In this document: positions 1 through 9,632 of the stretch, piece after piece | Numbering within the stretch: position 1 is the first letter of the stretch | How the letters are laid out: the number at the start of each line of letters is the position of its first letter | From: Emticicia aquatilis | GTDB lineage: Bacteria; Bacteroidota; Bacteroidia; Cytophagales; Spirosomataceae | NCBI RefSeq assembly: GCF_014644295.1 | Contig: NZ_BMKK01000002.1 | Span: forward strand, 434,001-498,000 | DNA: 64,000 bases | Direction: 5' to 3' | Made by a program: the position numbers and the translations under genes | Notes under the pieces: generated by a model | Told to the model about the DNA's origin: nothing | The model's database searches: none | Seen by the model: the letters and a program-made list of their open reading frames with translations, nothing else

Positions 1-756
1 AAAGGCAAACTCGAAAACCATGAGTGGGTTCAGTTGCACCAAAAAATAAAGAATTTATCTTCAGCACCAATTTATATTGATGACACCCCTGCCCTTTCTA
101 TATTGGAAATGCGTGCTAAGTGTCGTCGTTTGAAAGCACAGTTTGATATTGGATTGGTTATCATTGACTACTTACAATTGATGACTGCCGAAAGTGGCGG
201 TGGTGGAAAAGGAAATCGTGAACAGGAAATTGCTGCGATTTCAAGAGCCATGAAAAACCTTGCCAAAGAAATTAATGTACCAGTAATTGCACTTTCGCAG
301 TTAAGTCGTGCAGTAGAAACTCGTGGAGGAGACAAGCGTCCGCAGCTTTCAGATTTACGTGAATCGGGGTCTATTGAGCAGGATGCAGACATGGTTATGT
401 TCTTGTATCGTCCAGAATACTATAAAATTACTCAAGACGAACAAGGTAATTCAACCGAAGGAGTTGGTGAGGTAATTATTGCCAAAAACCGTAGTGGAGA
501 TGTGGATACTGTGAAACTCAAATTTATTGGTAAATACACTAAGTTTACAGATTTAGATGGCTTCTATACACCACTTCCAGGTCAGGATAATTTTGGTGAT
601 TTCAATATGCCAAAACCAATCAATACAACTGGGGCCTTAGATAATTTCGAAAGAAGTGCACCACCAAGTTCAAATACAGGAGGGGGGACAGTCACGCTTG
701 GAAGCAAAGCAAATCAACCAAGAAATCTGGATGCCGAGACCGATTTCCCGTTCTAA
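1..756 (+). CDS. dnaB: replicative DNA helicase DnaB, C-terminal part
   Basis: This is the last 251 residues of the replicative helicase that unwinds DNA ahead of the replisome; the frame is open at the left edge, so the N-terminal domain and the Walker A loop lie outside the window. Visible RecA-fold hallmarks are the Walker B strand VIIDYLQLM, the loop ALSQLSRAVE, the DLRESGSIEQDADMV segment and KNRSGD near the arginine finger. The last 65 or so residues are a low-complexity Gly/Asn/Pro tail, common in Bacteroidota DnaB. A TTG at 34 is only an internal Leu codon; the reading continues upstream of it without interruption. murI follows after 31 bp. Family assignment is secure. Confidence 0.95.
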   Translation, partial: KGKLENHEWVQLHQKIKNLSSAPIYIDDTPALSILEMRAKCRRLKAQFDIGLVIIDYLQLMTAESGGGGKGNREQEIAAISRAMKNLAKEINVPVIALSQLSRAVETRGGDKRPQLSDLRESGSIEQDADMVMFLYRPEYYKITQDEQGNSTEGVGEVIIAKNRSGDVDTVKLKFIGKYTKFTDLDGFYTPLPGQDNFGDFNMPKPINTTGALDNFERSAPPSSNTGGGTVTLGSKANQPRNLDAETDFPF

Positions 757-787
757 AAAAATTAACAGCAAAATTCATTTAACTATA

Positions 788-1570
788 ATGATTGGTGTTT
801 TTGACTCAGGTATAGGTGGACTAACATTACTGCACGAAATAATTAGGCAATTGCCCAATGAGCAATATTGCTATTATGCAGATACTGAAAATGTACCATA
901 CAGCACCAAAAGTGAAGAACAAATCAAAGAATTTGTAGAGAGAGCAGTTAATTATTTTCTTCAACGCAATGTAAAAGCCATCGTTTTGGCGTGCAATACA
1001 GCTACCAACGTTTGTGTTGAAGATTTACGAAGTCGATTGAATATTCCAATTATTGCCATTCAGCCTGCTGTTAAGGTTGCGGTTGATAACGATACTGTTG
1101 AGTTTAATTCACAACGCAAAAACATTTTGGTCTGTGCAACTCCGATAACGCTACGCTCAGCAAGATTCCAAAGATTGGTTGATTCACTGAATGCTGATGG
1201 AATTGTAGAAAGAATGGCATTGCCTGAACTTGTAAAACTTGCTGAGAAAGAAGAGTTTGGGAAAGAGGCCGAACTGTACATCGAACAAACACTGGCTCAA
1301 ATAGATATAAAAAGTTTCGGCTCAATTGTTCTTGGATGTACTCATTTTACATACTTTGAGCCGATATTTTATCAATTAGCTCCCCAATTAAGTATTTTTG
1401 ATGGAAATGAGGGTACAGCTCGGCATCTCAAAAACATTTTGGGCAAACTAAATCTACTTGCACAGAAAGGTGAAAAACCATTTTCGGTTGAGTATATCGA
1501 ATCTGGGAAACCTACCAAAAATTTAGCTCGATTTGAAAGGTATATTGCCCGAATTGAGCAATTAACATAA
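788..1570 (+). CDS. murI: glutamate racemase
   Basis: Converts L-glutamate to D-glutamate for peptidoglycan, in the cytoplasm. The protein has 260 residues, normal for the family. It starts with MIGVFDSGIGG, the usual N-terminus with the conserved Asp6-Ser7, and carries both catalytic cysteines, Cys69 in LACNTATN and Cys184 in LGCTHFTYF. An in-frame extension further upstream overlaps dnaB and has no family counterpart, so I chose the ATG at 788. The 3' end overlaps the convergent acetyltransferase gene by 9 bp. Confidence 0.95.
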   Translation: MIGVFDSGIGGLTLLHEIIRQLPNEQYCYYADTENVPYSTKSEEQIKEFVERAVNYFLQRNVKAIVLACNTATNVCVEDLRSRLNIPIIAIQPAVKVAVDNDTVEFNSQRKNILVCATPITLRSARFQRLVDSLNADGIVERMALPELVKLAEKEEFGKEAELYIEQTLAQIDIKSFGSIVLGCTHFTYFEPIFYQLAPQLSIFDGNEGTARHLKNILGKLNLLAQKGEKPFSVEYIESGKPTKNLARFERYIARIEQLT

Positions 1571-2059
1571 TACCTTTCTCATCACAAAATCATTCATCCA
1601 ATACGTTCCAATTGGAATATCTTCTTCTTTAATTATCTCAAAACCTACTTTTTCGTAGAAAAAACGTGCTTTGTTGTAACGATTTACATTCAAATCTAAG
1701 TTTTCAGCCCCTAAGTTCTTAACTGTTTGCTCAACTTCATTTATTAGCTTTCTTCCGTATCCACCGCCCTGAAAGTCAGGATTTAAGTATAGTTTATTCA
1801 ATTTAAATGTATTTACAGTATCAGTTTTGACCGAAAATGAAGCAAATGCCAAAACATCATCACCTAAAAATTGTAAAATAAAAGTTTGACCTTCATCCAT
1901 TTGATTTGCTAATGCATCTTCACTATAAATTTCATCAAACATAAATTTTGGTTGTTCTTTTCCTAAGATGGGTTCGTAAGTAACAAACCAAGTTTTATTA
2001 GCGATTTCTCGAATCACTTTAATATCTTTGTGAGTTGCAACTCGATAGCTTAATTCCAT
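1562..2059 (-). CDS. GNAT family N-acetyltransferase
   Basis: A 165-residue single-domain GNAT protein. The acetyl-CoA binding motif appears as QGGGYGRKLI at about residues 96-105, followed by the typical C-terminal strand and helix (NRYNKARFFYEKVGFEII). This end sequence is common in small-molecule or protein acetyltransferases of this superfamily. The substrate cannot be told from sequence. It is convergent with murI, the stop codons overlapping by 9 bp, and divergent from surE with a 105-bp intergenic gap. Confidence 0.85.
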   Translation of the reverse strand: MELSYRVATHKDIKVIREIANKTWFVTYEPILGKEQPKFMFDEIYSEDALANQMDEGQTFILQFLGDDVLAFASFSVKTDTVNTFKLNKLYLNPDFQGGGYGRKLINEVEQTVKNLGAENLDLNVNRYNKARFFYEKVGFEIIKEEDIPIGTYWMNDFVMRKVLC

Positions 2060-2164
2060 TTACTTTCTCAATTTTTGATTGCAAATATAAATTATGCTTG
2101 CATAACATTTTGTTAATTTGTATTTAATTTTACGACTCAAATGATGTTCGTACCACAATAATTT

Positions 2165-2932
2165 ATGAAACCACTAATATTAGTAACAAACGACGACGGA
2201 ATCACATCTAAAGGAATATCAGTTCTGATTGAAGTTATGAAGAAAATCGGAGAAGTTTTTGTAGTTGCTCCCGATAGCCCAAATTCAGGAATGGGCCATG
2301 CCATAACGGTTGATAGTACGATTCACGTTAAGAAAAATAAAATTTTCAAAAACATCGAAGCCTACGAATGTTCAGGCACTCCAGCCGACTGCGTAAAACT
2401 GGCTAAGCATCATTTTCTAAAAGACCGCAAAATTGACCTTGTAGTTAGTGGTATCAATCATGGACTTAATTCATCTATATCGGTCATTTATTCAGGTACG
2501 ATGTCGGCCGCTGTGGAGGGTGCAATCGAAGGGATTCCTTCAATTGGTTTTTCACTCGATGATTTTAAATATGATGCCGAGTTTTCGCATGTAAAACGTT
2601 GGATAAAACGAATTACTGAAAAGGCTTTGGCAAACGAATTTCCAGCGAATGTAGCTTTAAACGTTAATTTCCCTGCATATTCTGAAACACCAATTAAAGG
2701 AATAAAAATTTGTCGCCAAACCAATGGCTACTGGCATGAAGAATTTGATGCCCGTAAAGACCCTCATGGAAGACCATATTTTTGGATGGGTGGCGATTTT
2801 GTCAACCGTGAACCAGAAGCTACTGATACCGATATTTCGGCATTAAATCAAAATTATGTTTCGGTTGTGCCTGTGCATTATGACATGACAGCCCACAAAA
2901 CTATCAAAGACTTAAAACGTTGGAAATTGTAA
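2165..2932 (+). CDS. surE: 5'/3'-nucleotidase SurE
   Basis: Metal-dependent survival-protein phosphatase that dephosphorylates nucleoside monophosphates in the cytoplasm. The 255-residue protein begins with MKPLILVTNDDGI, containing the metal-binding Asp pair. It also has PDSPNSGMGHAIT (conserved Ser), CSGTPADCV and SGINHGLN with the conserved Asn, all SurE signature elements. The length matches the family. It appears monocistronic, followed by about 147 bp before the GH3-family gene. Confidence 0.95.
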   Translation: MKPLILVTNDDGITSKGISVLIEVMKKIGEVFVVAPDSPNSGMGHAITVDSTIHVKKNKIFKNIEAYECSGTPADCVKLAKHHFLKDRKIDLVVSGINHGLNSSISVIYSGTMSAAVEGAIEGIPSIGFSLDDFKYDAEFSHVKRWIKRITEKALANEFPANVALNVNFPAYSETPIKGIKICRQTNGYWHEEFDARKDPHGRPYFWMGGDFVNREPEATDTDISALNQNYVSVVPVHYDMTAHKTIKDLKRWKL

Positions 2933-3029
2933 ACTCATTCAATTAATTAGTTGCTTAAAGCACTGATTAAAAGTGTTTTCGACAAAATAATAAATCAGAG
3001 TATTATAAAATACTTAGACAAAAACCTAT

Positions 3030-3037
3030 TATTTTTG
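3030..3037 (+). promoter_or_regulatory. possible -7 promoter box for the GH3-family gene
   Basis: TATTTTTG fits the Bacteroidota -7 consensus TAnnTTTG and lies 43 bp upstream of the chosen start. No convincing TTG -33 element is seen at the usual spacing, so this is a weak call in AT-rich sequence. Confidence 0.3.
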
Positions 3038-3079
3038 AAATTATAAGCCTAATTGATTACTTTATTCAAGACAAAATAT

Positions 3080-4630
3080 ATGGCAGTATTAGGAAGACTA
3101 CTAAAGGGTAGTATCAAATTTACAAGCACGATTCAACAAATAAGAAAAATAAAACCTGCTAAATGGCAGAAAAAAGCTTTTACCAAATTATTATCAAAAG
3201 CTCGATATACACAATTTGGTGAAAAATTCAATTTTGAAGAAATTCTCAGTTCGGCCATCTTTGAAGAAGGTAATGAGTTTTACGAAAAATTCAAGCAAAA
3301 TGTACCTATTTATGATTATACAAAAATATACAACGAATGGTGGTACAAGGCTCGTTTAGGAGAAAAAAATGTTTGTTGGCCAGGTAAAGTTAAATATTTT
3401 GCTTTGAGTTCGGGAACGTCAGATGCAGCATCGAAGGCAATTCCTGTTACAAAAGACATGATTAAGGCTATCCAGCGTACAAGTATAAATCAAATTATCA
3501 CGCTTGGACAATACACCGAACTTCCAGCAGATTTATTTGAAAAAGGTTATTTAATGTTGGGTGGAAGCACCGCCCTAAACGAAGTTGATTCGCATTATGA
3601 AGGTGATTTGAGCGGGATTACAACTGGTACGATTCCGATATGGTTTCAGAATTTTTACAAGCCTGGCCAAAAAATCTCCGCCCTTCGAGACTGGGAAAAT
3701 AAATTAGAAGATATAACGGTTAATGCACCTAATTGGGATATTGGTTTCTTGGCGGGTGTGCCAGCATGGCACACAATCCTTCTTGAAAGAATTATTGACC
3801 GCTATAAATTAAACAATATCCATGATTTGTGGCCAAACCTTACAGCCTTTGCTTGGGGTGGGGTTTCGTTAGAGCCATACAAACAAGGTCTTGAAAAATT
3901 ATTTGGTAAACCTGTTATCTATATCGAAACCTATATGGCTTCTGAAGGTTTCTTAGCCTACCAAGACCGACCAGATGGCAATCTAAGATTGGTATTAAAC
4001 AGAGGAATTTTCTTTGAGTTTATCCCTTTCAATGAAGATAATTTCGATGAGGATGGAAATTTGGTTTCCAATCCAGAGACCTTGATGGTTCAAGATGTCA
4101 AAGAGGATGTTGATTATGCACTTTTGATTTCAACTTGCTCTGGTGCATGGCGTTATTTGATTGGTGATACTGTGAAGTTTACCGACAAAAAACGTATGGA
4201 AATAAAAATTACAGGAAGAACTAAGCACTTCTTGAGTTTGTGTGGAGAACACCTTTCGGTTGACAATATGAACAACGGTATTGAGCTTGTCTCAAAAGAC
4301 TTGGGGCTTGATATTCGTGAGTTTACAGTCATCGGTATTAAACACCCACCGCTGTTTGCTCACCAGTGGTATGTGGCCTCTGATGTTCAAGTGAATGAAG
4401 AGGAATTTTGTAAATTATTGGATGAAAAACTTTGCGAACTCAACGACGACTATGCCGTTGAAAGACGACACGGTTTAAAAAATGTATTTGTGAAAGTACT
4501 TCCTCAACAAGCGTTTTACGATTGGATGAAAAAGAAGGGAAAAGTTGGAGGTCAACACAAATTCCCAAGAGTTTTGAAGGGAAAACTCATTGACGAATGG
4601 CAAGATTTTTTGAAAGAGAATTATTCATAA
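3080..4630 (+). CDS. GH3 auxin-responsive promoter family protein
   Basis: A 516-residue member of the GH3 superfamily, acyl-adenylate-forming enzymes best known from plants, where they conjugate amino acids to auxin or jasmonate. Bacterial homologues are common in Bacteroidota but their substrates are not established. The ATP-binding motif is visible as LSSGTSDAASKAIPV, followed by the conserved YMASEGF segment and, in the C-terminal part, YLIGDTVKFTD and ITGRTKHFLSLCGEHLS. I chose the ATG at 3080; a TTG nine codons upstream is less likely. A perfect hairpin terminator follows the stop. Confidence 0.88.
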   Translation: MAVLGRLLKGSIKFTSTIQQIRKIKPAKWQKKAFTKLLSKARYTQFGEKFNFEEILSSAIFEEGNEFYEKFKQNVPIYDYTKIYNEWWYKARLGEKNVCWPGKVKYFALSSGTSDAASKAIPVTKDMIKAIQRTSINQIITLGQYTELPADLFEKGYLMLGGSTALNEVDSHYEGDLSGITTGTIPIWFQNFYKPGQKISALRDWENKLEDITVNAPNWDIGFLAGVPAWHTILLERIIDRYKLNNIHDLWPNLTAFAWGGVSLEPYKQGLEKLFGKPVIYIETYMASEGFLAYQDRPDGNLRLVLNRGIFFEFIPFNEDNFDEDGNLVSNPETLMVQDVKEDVDYALLISTCSGAWRYLIGDTVKFTDKKRMEIKITGRTKHFLSLCGEHLSVDNMNNGIELVSKDLGLDIREFTVIGIKHPPLFAHQWYVASDVQVNEEEFCKLLDEKLCELNDDYAVERRHGLKNVFVKVLPQQAFYDWMKKKGKVGGQHKFPRVLKGKLIDEWQDFLKENYS

Positions 4631-4632
4631 GC

Positions 4633-4664
4633 AAAAAGAGCGAGATTGTGGCCTCGCTCTTTTT
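4633..4664. terminator. bidirectional intrinsic terminator
   Basis: Perfect 12-bp stem (4633-4644 with 4653-4664) and 8-nt loop. The stem begins with five A and ends with five T, so it can stop transcription in both directions. It lies just after the GH3-family gene and faces the convergent glycosyltransferase gene. Confidence 0.9.
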
Positions 4665-4686
4665 ACTTAACTATATTTTTATATTA

Positions 4687-5391
4687 TCAGAGTCCGTATT
4701 TAACGATGCAATACAAAGCTCTAAAACCATCTTTCCAATTTATTTTCTTACCCTCTTCATAAGTACGCCCATAGTAAGAAATGCCTACTTCATAGATTCT
4801 TATTCCTTTGATTTTTGCAATTTTAGCAGTGACCTCTGGTTCAAATCCAAATCTTCTTTCTTGCAAATTTAGACTTTGTACCATCTTTGTATTGAATAAC
4901 TTGTAGCATGTTTCCATATCAGTCAAGTTCAAATTATTGAACATATTTGACAGGAATGTAAGCAATTTATTACCGATTGTATGCCAAAAAAACAAAATTC
5001 GGTGAGCATTTCCCCCCATAAATCTTGACCCAAAAACCACATCTGCATGGCCATCAAGTACAGGTTTGAGCAGTATATTAAATTCGTTAGGGTCGTATTC
5101 AAGGTCTGCATCTTGAACAATCAAATATTCACCTTTTGCTTCCTTAATTCCTGTATGTAATGCCGCACCTTTACCTTTATTTACTTCGTGTTTAAGATAA
5201 ACAATATTGGTTGGTGAAGTTGTTTTAAATCTTAAGATTTCGCCTTCTGTGTCATCTGTCGAACAGTCATTTACGACAATAATTTCTTTTTCTATTCCAT
5301 TCAAAAGCTGAACATGGGCCACTTTCTCTAAAACACTTTGAATGGTTTTTGCCTCATTATATGCGGGAATTATTACTGATAATTTATTCAA
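4687..5391 (-). CDS. family 2 glycosyltransferase, DPM1-like
   Basis: A 234-residue GT-A fold glycosyltransferase. It starts with the signature SVIIPAYNE, then VNDCSTDDTE, and has the metal-binding DxD-type motif DADLEYDP at about residues 96-103, with the typical RFMGGNAHR segment. There is no C-terminal membrane anchor, so it resembles soluble dolichyl/undecaprenyl-phosphate mannose or glucose synthases. The start codon is TTG at 5391: an in-frame stop lies seven codons upstream with no ATG between, and TTG gives the normal family N-terminus. A GT-C-like membrane protein gene lies 34 bp upstream on the same strand, so the pair may make and use a lipid-linked sugar. Confidence 0.88.
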   Translation of the reverse strand: MNKLSVIIPAYNEAKTIQSVLEKVAHVQLLNGIEKEIIVVNDCSTDDTEGEILRFKTTSPTNIVYLKHEVNKGKGAALHTGIKEAKGEYLIVQDADLEYDPNEFNILLKPVLDGHADVVFGSRFMGGNAHRILFFWHTIGNKLLTFLSNMFNNLNLTDMETCYKLFNTKMVQSLNLQERRFGFEPEVTAKIAKIKGIRIYEVGISYYGRTYEEGKKINWKDGFRALYCIVKYGL

Positions 5392-5425
5392 AACAAGTAT
5401 TAGTTTGGCTTAATTTGTACATTTT

Positions 5426-7294
5426 TTAATGTACAAAAATATATAAATTCTCTGCATTGACTGAGTTTTTTTTATAATTTCTATCTAATTTAAATACCTC
5501 TGGTGGAGTCGTAGTAAATATTAATACTGCGTCAAAACTACCTTTTGAAAAATCTAAAACTTTAGTATAATTAGTCATCTGAATTGGTGTAAATATAGCA
5601 CTTCCCCTCAATTCATACATTATAGGGTATAAAATATCACTGCCATATTCTTCTCCCGACTTTACCCCGATGTTCTTAACACCTTTTTCTTTTAAATAGG
5701 CAATTAGTATTTGCATATCTTTAGCTTTTTTTTCTTCCATGTGAAAGAAATGAGCAATTCTTGGTTCAGTAAAATATGTTTTGGTAGTTAATGGTCGAAG
5801 TTTTATCAATGGTCGATTAAAACAAAACACAGCAAAAAAAACACTTAAAACGCCTAAAATACTAATTGAAATCTTAGAAAACTTTATTTCTCCGACCCAA
5901 AAAGCCGTTGGCACACTCATAAATAAAAAGACAGGAATATGTAGTCTTGAATGCCAAATCTGCCATTTTATTTGAAAACAAAAAAGAAAAAAAGAAATCA
6001 AACCAAAGATAGTAATTGCTTTTAGAGGCGAATTTTTCGACTTAAATACAAAAAATAAAGCAGGGATGAAAAGTACAAAATGTAGAAAATTCCCAGCATT
6101 ATCTTCGGTCATGCCCAACATCGGTAAATCAAATGGAGTGAAAGAGGTTGCTGGGTCATTTACATCTAAACGAAGAATGCTATTATGAAGGAAATAGATA
6201 AATTTTTCAGCCATTAAATGCAGGCCCGGTACAGAAAAATGTAAACTAATATTACGGAATATTACCGATAAAAAACTTGGTATTGAATGTGATTGATTAT
6301 TATAGACATAAAATAATTCTTTTGAAACACCCAAAGGCGAGCCAATCAATACATAATTTCTAAAATAAAACGTCCCGCAAATCAACAAAAATGGCAATAT
6401 TAATAAAGTTAAAAAGCCTAACTGTGACAAAAACGTAGTTTCTTTCTTATAAACCTTAATCAACTTCATTATTCCCCAATACATACAAATTGGAAAAAGA
6501 AACACATAAGCAGTTCCTTTGGTTAAAATTGCTTCTCCAACCGAAATTCCACTAAAAATGGCCGTTGAAGATTTATTTTCATTCAAATTCTTGAGCAAGA
6601 AATACGCAGTCATTATAATAAAAAATGATACAGTAACATCATTTTGGGTCGAGGATGATTGCAAGATTACCATCGGAATGGTTCCAGCGACAAAAAAACT
6701 TAAATATTGAACCTTTCTGTTAGCTCCCGCAATTTCGGCAAGTAAACTTACACCAGCACAAGCCCCTAAAGCAAAAAGCCATTGAATAATAAAACTAAAA
6801 GTATCAAAGTTTTGCAGAACCCTAAACTGTAAAATCATATATTCGGCCAAAGGTGGCTGGTATAGCATACGGTCGGTTTGGGTAGCAAAATAATTAACGT
6901 TTTTATGTTGAATCCAAAACTCAATTCGTGTTAAGTGATAAACAGTCGAATCAATCGTATTTGGAGCATAGAGAACACCCGAAAGAAAAGTGAAAAAGAA
7001 AATTGCACCAACAACCCAAAATAATTTATTTTCTTTTATTGGTACAAATGAAAATTTAGGAAGTTGACCTCGGTTAGTATAATTATAAATGATTAGAAGA
7101 ATGGTCGAGGAACTCCAAAAAATCAAGCAACCTTTAAAGTCTATTGCGTTAAAAAAACCGAGTGATTCGACACAAATCCAACTAAGTAATGCAAAAATTT
7201 GTAGAGATAAACAGAAACTCAAACGCCAAGATAAATTAGAAAAAACCTTAATTGAAAGAATTGCATTGATAAGAAAGAGAAGCAATAGCCACAT
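5426..7294 (-). CDS. GT-C-like multi-pass membrane glycosyltransferase, GT39/ArnT-type
   Basis: A 622-residue integral membrane protein with about ten to twelve hydrophobic segments and a soluble C-terminal part of roughly 130 residues. The first large loop has the Asp-containing segment NTIDSTVYHLTRIEFW, placed like the acidic loop of GT-C enzymes (ArnT, PMT), followed by LYQPPLAEY. I infer use of a polyprenyl-phosphate sugar donor, supported by the DPM1-like gene immediately downstream. The acceptor is unknown. The fold assignment is likely, the exact family less so. Confidence 0.7.
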   Translation of the reverse strand: MWLLLLFLINAILSIKVFSNLSWRLSFCLSLQIFALLSWICVESLGFFNAIDFKGCLIFWSSSTILLIIYNYTNRGQLPKFSFVPIKENKLFWVVGAIFFFTFLSGVLYAPNTIDSTVYHLTRIEFWIQHKNVNYFATQTDRMLYQPPLAEYMILQFRVLQNFDTFSFIIQWLFALGACAGVSLLAEIAGANRKVQYLSFFVAGTIPMVILQSSSTQNDVTVSFFIIMTAYFLLKNLNENKSSTAIFSGISVGEAILTKGTAYVFLFPICMYWGIMKLIKVYKKETTFLSQLGFLTLLILPFLLICGTFYFRNYVLIGSPLGVSKELFYVYNNQSHSIPSFLSVIFRNISLHFSVPGLHLMAEKFIYFLHNSILRLDVNDPATSFTPFDLPMLGMTEDNAGNFLHFVLFIPALFFVFKSKNSPLKAITIFGLISFFLFCFQIKWQIWHSRLHIPVFLFMSVPTAFWVGEIKFSKISISILGVLSVFFAVFCFNRPLIKLRPLTTKTYFTEPRIAHFFHMEEKKAKDMQILIAYLKEKGVKNIGVKSGEEYGSDILYPIMYELRGSAIFTPIQMTNYTKVLDFSKGSFDAVLIFTTTPPEVFKLDRNYKKNSVNAENLYIFVH

Positions 7295-7448
7295 ACTTGA
7301 TATTTTTTTGATAAATATTGGGCAAAAAAAGGCAAAATAAAACTTATTACAAACTTTCTTATTAGTTTTTTAAGGACATCCAAAACTTTGTTATAATTTT
7401 GAGGGTTGAATAATGATACTATCCAAAATCTAAGCAAATTTTTAAAAA

Positions 7449-9065
7449 ATGGCAGAAGTAATCAGAATGCCCAAGATGAGCGACACCATGACAGAGGGTG
7501 TAATTGCGGCATGGAACAAGAAAGTTGGTGATGTTGTAAAATCAGGTGATATTTTAGCTGAGGTCGAGACTGATAAGGCTACCATGGATATGGAGTCTTA
7601 TTATGACGGAACGCTACTTTATATAGGTGTTGAAAAAGGTCAGGCCGTGCCAGTGGATGCTATTATGGCTGTAATCGGTAAACCAGGTGAAGATTATCAA
7701 AGTTTATTAGGCGGAAATGCTCCAGTGGCAGCACCTACTGCCGAGCCAGCTCCAGTTGCAGAAGCTGCCCCAGTTGCAGCCGCTCCAGCAGTTGATACTT
7801 CAAATATCAAAGCAAAGGTTGTAACAATGCCACTTTTGAGCGATACCATGACTGAAGGTGTGATTCATACATGGTTGAAAAAAGTTGGAGATAAAGTAAA
7901 ATCAGGTGATATTTTAGCAGAAATCGAAACTGATAAAGCTACAATGGAACTTGAGGCTTATGAAGACGGAACTCTATTATATATAGGTGTAGAAGCTGGT
8001 AAAGCAGCCAAAGTAAATGCAGTTATCGCAGTCATCGGTGAAGAGGGTGCAAATTACCAAGCATTACTTGGAGCAAGCACCAGTGCTGCTGCCCCAACTG
8101 CTGCCCCTGCTCCTACTGAAGCACCAAAAGCCGCTACTCCTGCACCAGTCGCAGCTCCAGCTGCAGCACCTGTGCAAGCTTCAAATAGCAATGGTAGAAT
8201 TTTAGCTTCACCATTGGCCAAAAAACTTGCAGAAGAAAAAGGCATCAAACTAGCAGAAGTAAGTGGTTCTGGCGAAGGTGGTAGAATTGTAAAATCAGAC
8301 GTTGATAACTTCACGCCAAAAGTAGCCGAAACAAAAGCTGTGGCTTCTTCTGCTCCAGTTGCAGTTGCTGCGGGTGTTGAAAGTTATGAAGAAATCGGAT
8401 TGACACAAATGCGTAAGGCTATTGCTCGTAGCTTGGCTGAATCTCAATCGTCGGCTGTTGATTTCCAATTAACAATGGAAATTTGCATGGATAAAGCAAT
8501 CCAAGCACGTGAAGTGATGAATCAAGCTTCACCTGTGAAGATTTCATTCAACGATATGGTATTGAAAGCTTGTGGAGTAGCATTGAAAAAACATCCAAAC
8601 GTCAACTCTTCATGGAGAGACGACCATATCAGACGTAACGCACACGTACACATTGGTATGGCAGTAGCGATTGCCGAAGGCTTGGTTGTACCTGTAATCA
8701 GATTTGCTGATACTCTTCCGCTTTCGGTTTTAGCAGCAACTACCAAAGATTTAGGCGGAAAAGCTAAAAATGGCAAACTCCAACCAAAAGACTGGGAAGG
8801 AAATACATTTACGGTAAGTAATTTAGGTATGTTTGGCATTGAATCGTTTACTTCGATTATCAACAATCCTAAAAACGAATCTTGTATTCTTTCAGTTGGT
8901 GGAATTAAAGAAATTGTAGCAGTTAAAAACGGCCAATTCTATGCTACGAGTGTAATGAAAGTTACTCTTACATGCGACCACCGTGTAGTTGATGGTGCAA
9001 CAGGTGCGGCTTTCTTGGTAACATTAAAAGAATTGCTCGAAGAGCCTTATAAATTATTGGTTTAA
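7449..9065 (+). CDS. pdhC: pyruvate dehydrogenase E2, dihydrolipoamide acetyltransferase
   Basis: Core subunit of the pyruvate dehydrogenase complex, which transfers acetyl groups from lipoyl arms to CoA. The 538-residue protein has two N-terminal lipoyl domains, each with ETDKATM (lipoyl-lysines Lys43 and Lys163), separated by Ala/Pro-rich swinging linkers. A peripheral-subunit-binding domain lies at about residues 250-290 and the catalytic domain at about 315-538, with the active-site motif HRVVDG (His511). Two lipoyl domains and this arrangement fit Bacteroidota pyruvate dehydrogenase rather than 2-oxoglutarate dehydrogenase E2. The E1 genes are not adjacent. A TAnnTTTG-type box (TAATTTTG, 7394-7401) is upstream but lacks a clear -33 partner. 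Confidence 0.93.
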   Translation: MAEVIRMPKMSDTMTEGVIAAWNKKVGDVVKSGDILAEVETDKATMDMESYYDGTLLYIGVEKGQAVPVDAIMAVIGKPGEDYQSLLGGNAPVAAPTAEPAPVAEAAPVAAAPAVDTSNIKAKVVTMPLLSDTMTEGVIHTWLKKVGDKVKSGDILAEIETDKATMELEAYEDGTLLYIGVEAGKAAKVNAVIAVIGEEGANYQALLGASTSAAAPTAAPAPTEAPKAATPAPVAAPAAAPVQASNSNGRILASPLAKKLAEEKGIKLAEVSGSGEGGRIVKSDVDNFTPKVAETKAVASSAPVAVAAGVESYEEIGLTQMRKAIARSLAESQSSAVDFQLTMEICMDKAIQAREVMNQASPVKISFNDMVLKACGVALKKHPNVNSSWRDDHIRRNAHVHIGMAVAIAEGLVVPVIRFADTLPLSVLAATTKDLGGKAKNGKLQPKDWEGNTFTVSNLGMFGIESFTSIINNPKNESCILSVGGIKEIVAVKNGQFYATSVMKVTLTCDHRVVDGATGAAFLVTLKELLEEPYKLLV

Positions 9066-9085
9066 AAGTTCTGTGCATTTAGTAT

Positions 9086-9628
9086 ATGAAAAAGATAAAT
9101 CCTCCGTATAGTTGGCTAACAATCTCTCTATGGGGGATTTGTTTTGTATCAACCTTTACAGTTTCGGCACAAGTAAAAGAAACACCGAAACAGCGAATGG
9201 CTCAGTTTTATAATTGGACCAGCAAAGAAAACATTCCATTTGAAGGAGATTGCTATGAAGCTGATGGTGTTGATGTTACTAAAATTGATATGATGTGTAT
9301 TCAAAAATATCTCAAGTCAATTGAAGCAACTGGCTTATTTTCAAGCATTTACATCAAAGGTTTACAACAAGAGTTTGTAAAGAAACAAGCTGATATTAAA
9401 AAAAATGGATACGCAGAAGGCATTGATTATGATAGATATACGCTATCGCAAGACCCGCCTTCTGTGAAAGAATTGCTTTTTGCTTTAAATAATAGCTCTA
9501 CAACGGCTATCAATGGAAATAAGGCAAAAGTGGTAGTTAAGCTTAAAAAGCCATACAGTATTAGTTACATTTACTCTTTGGATTTAGAGAATAATGTTTG
9601 GAAATTATCAAAAATAGAATCGAAATAA
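9086..9628 (+). CDS. hypothetical exported protein
   Basis: A 180-residue protein of unknown function. It begins with a hydrophobic export signal ending around FTVSAQ, then a polar domain with three cysteines and a C-terminal half that may be a small NTF2- or DUF3828-like fold (strands near [21 protein letters not shown], read approximately). I cannot assign a family with certainty. It sits 20 bp after pdhC and 4 bp before hslV, so it is probably cotranscribed with both. Confidence 0.6.
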   Translation: MKKINPPYSWLTISLWGICFVSTFTVSAQVKETPKQRMAQFYNWTSKENIPFEGDCYEADGVDVTKIDMMCIQKYLKSIEATGLFSSIYIKGLQQEFVKKQADIKKNGYAEGIDYDRYTLSQDPPSVKELLFALNNSSTTAINGNKAKVVVKLKKPYSISYIYSLDLENNVWKLSKIESK

Positions 9629-9632
9629 TTTA

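Noticed and set aside
4597-4872. Short plus-strand frame overlapping the terminator and the glycosyltransferase gene
   Set aside because: It runs antisense to a clear family 2 glycosyltransferase, crosses a terminator and resembles no known protein.
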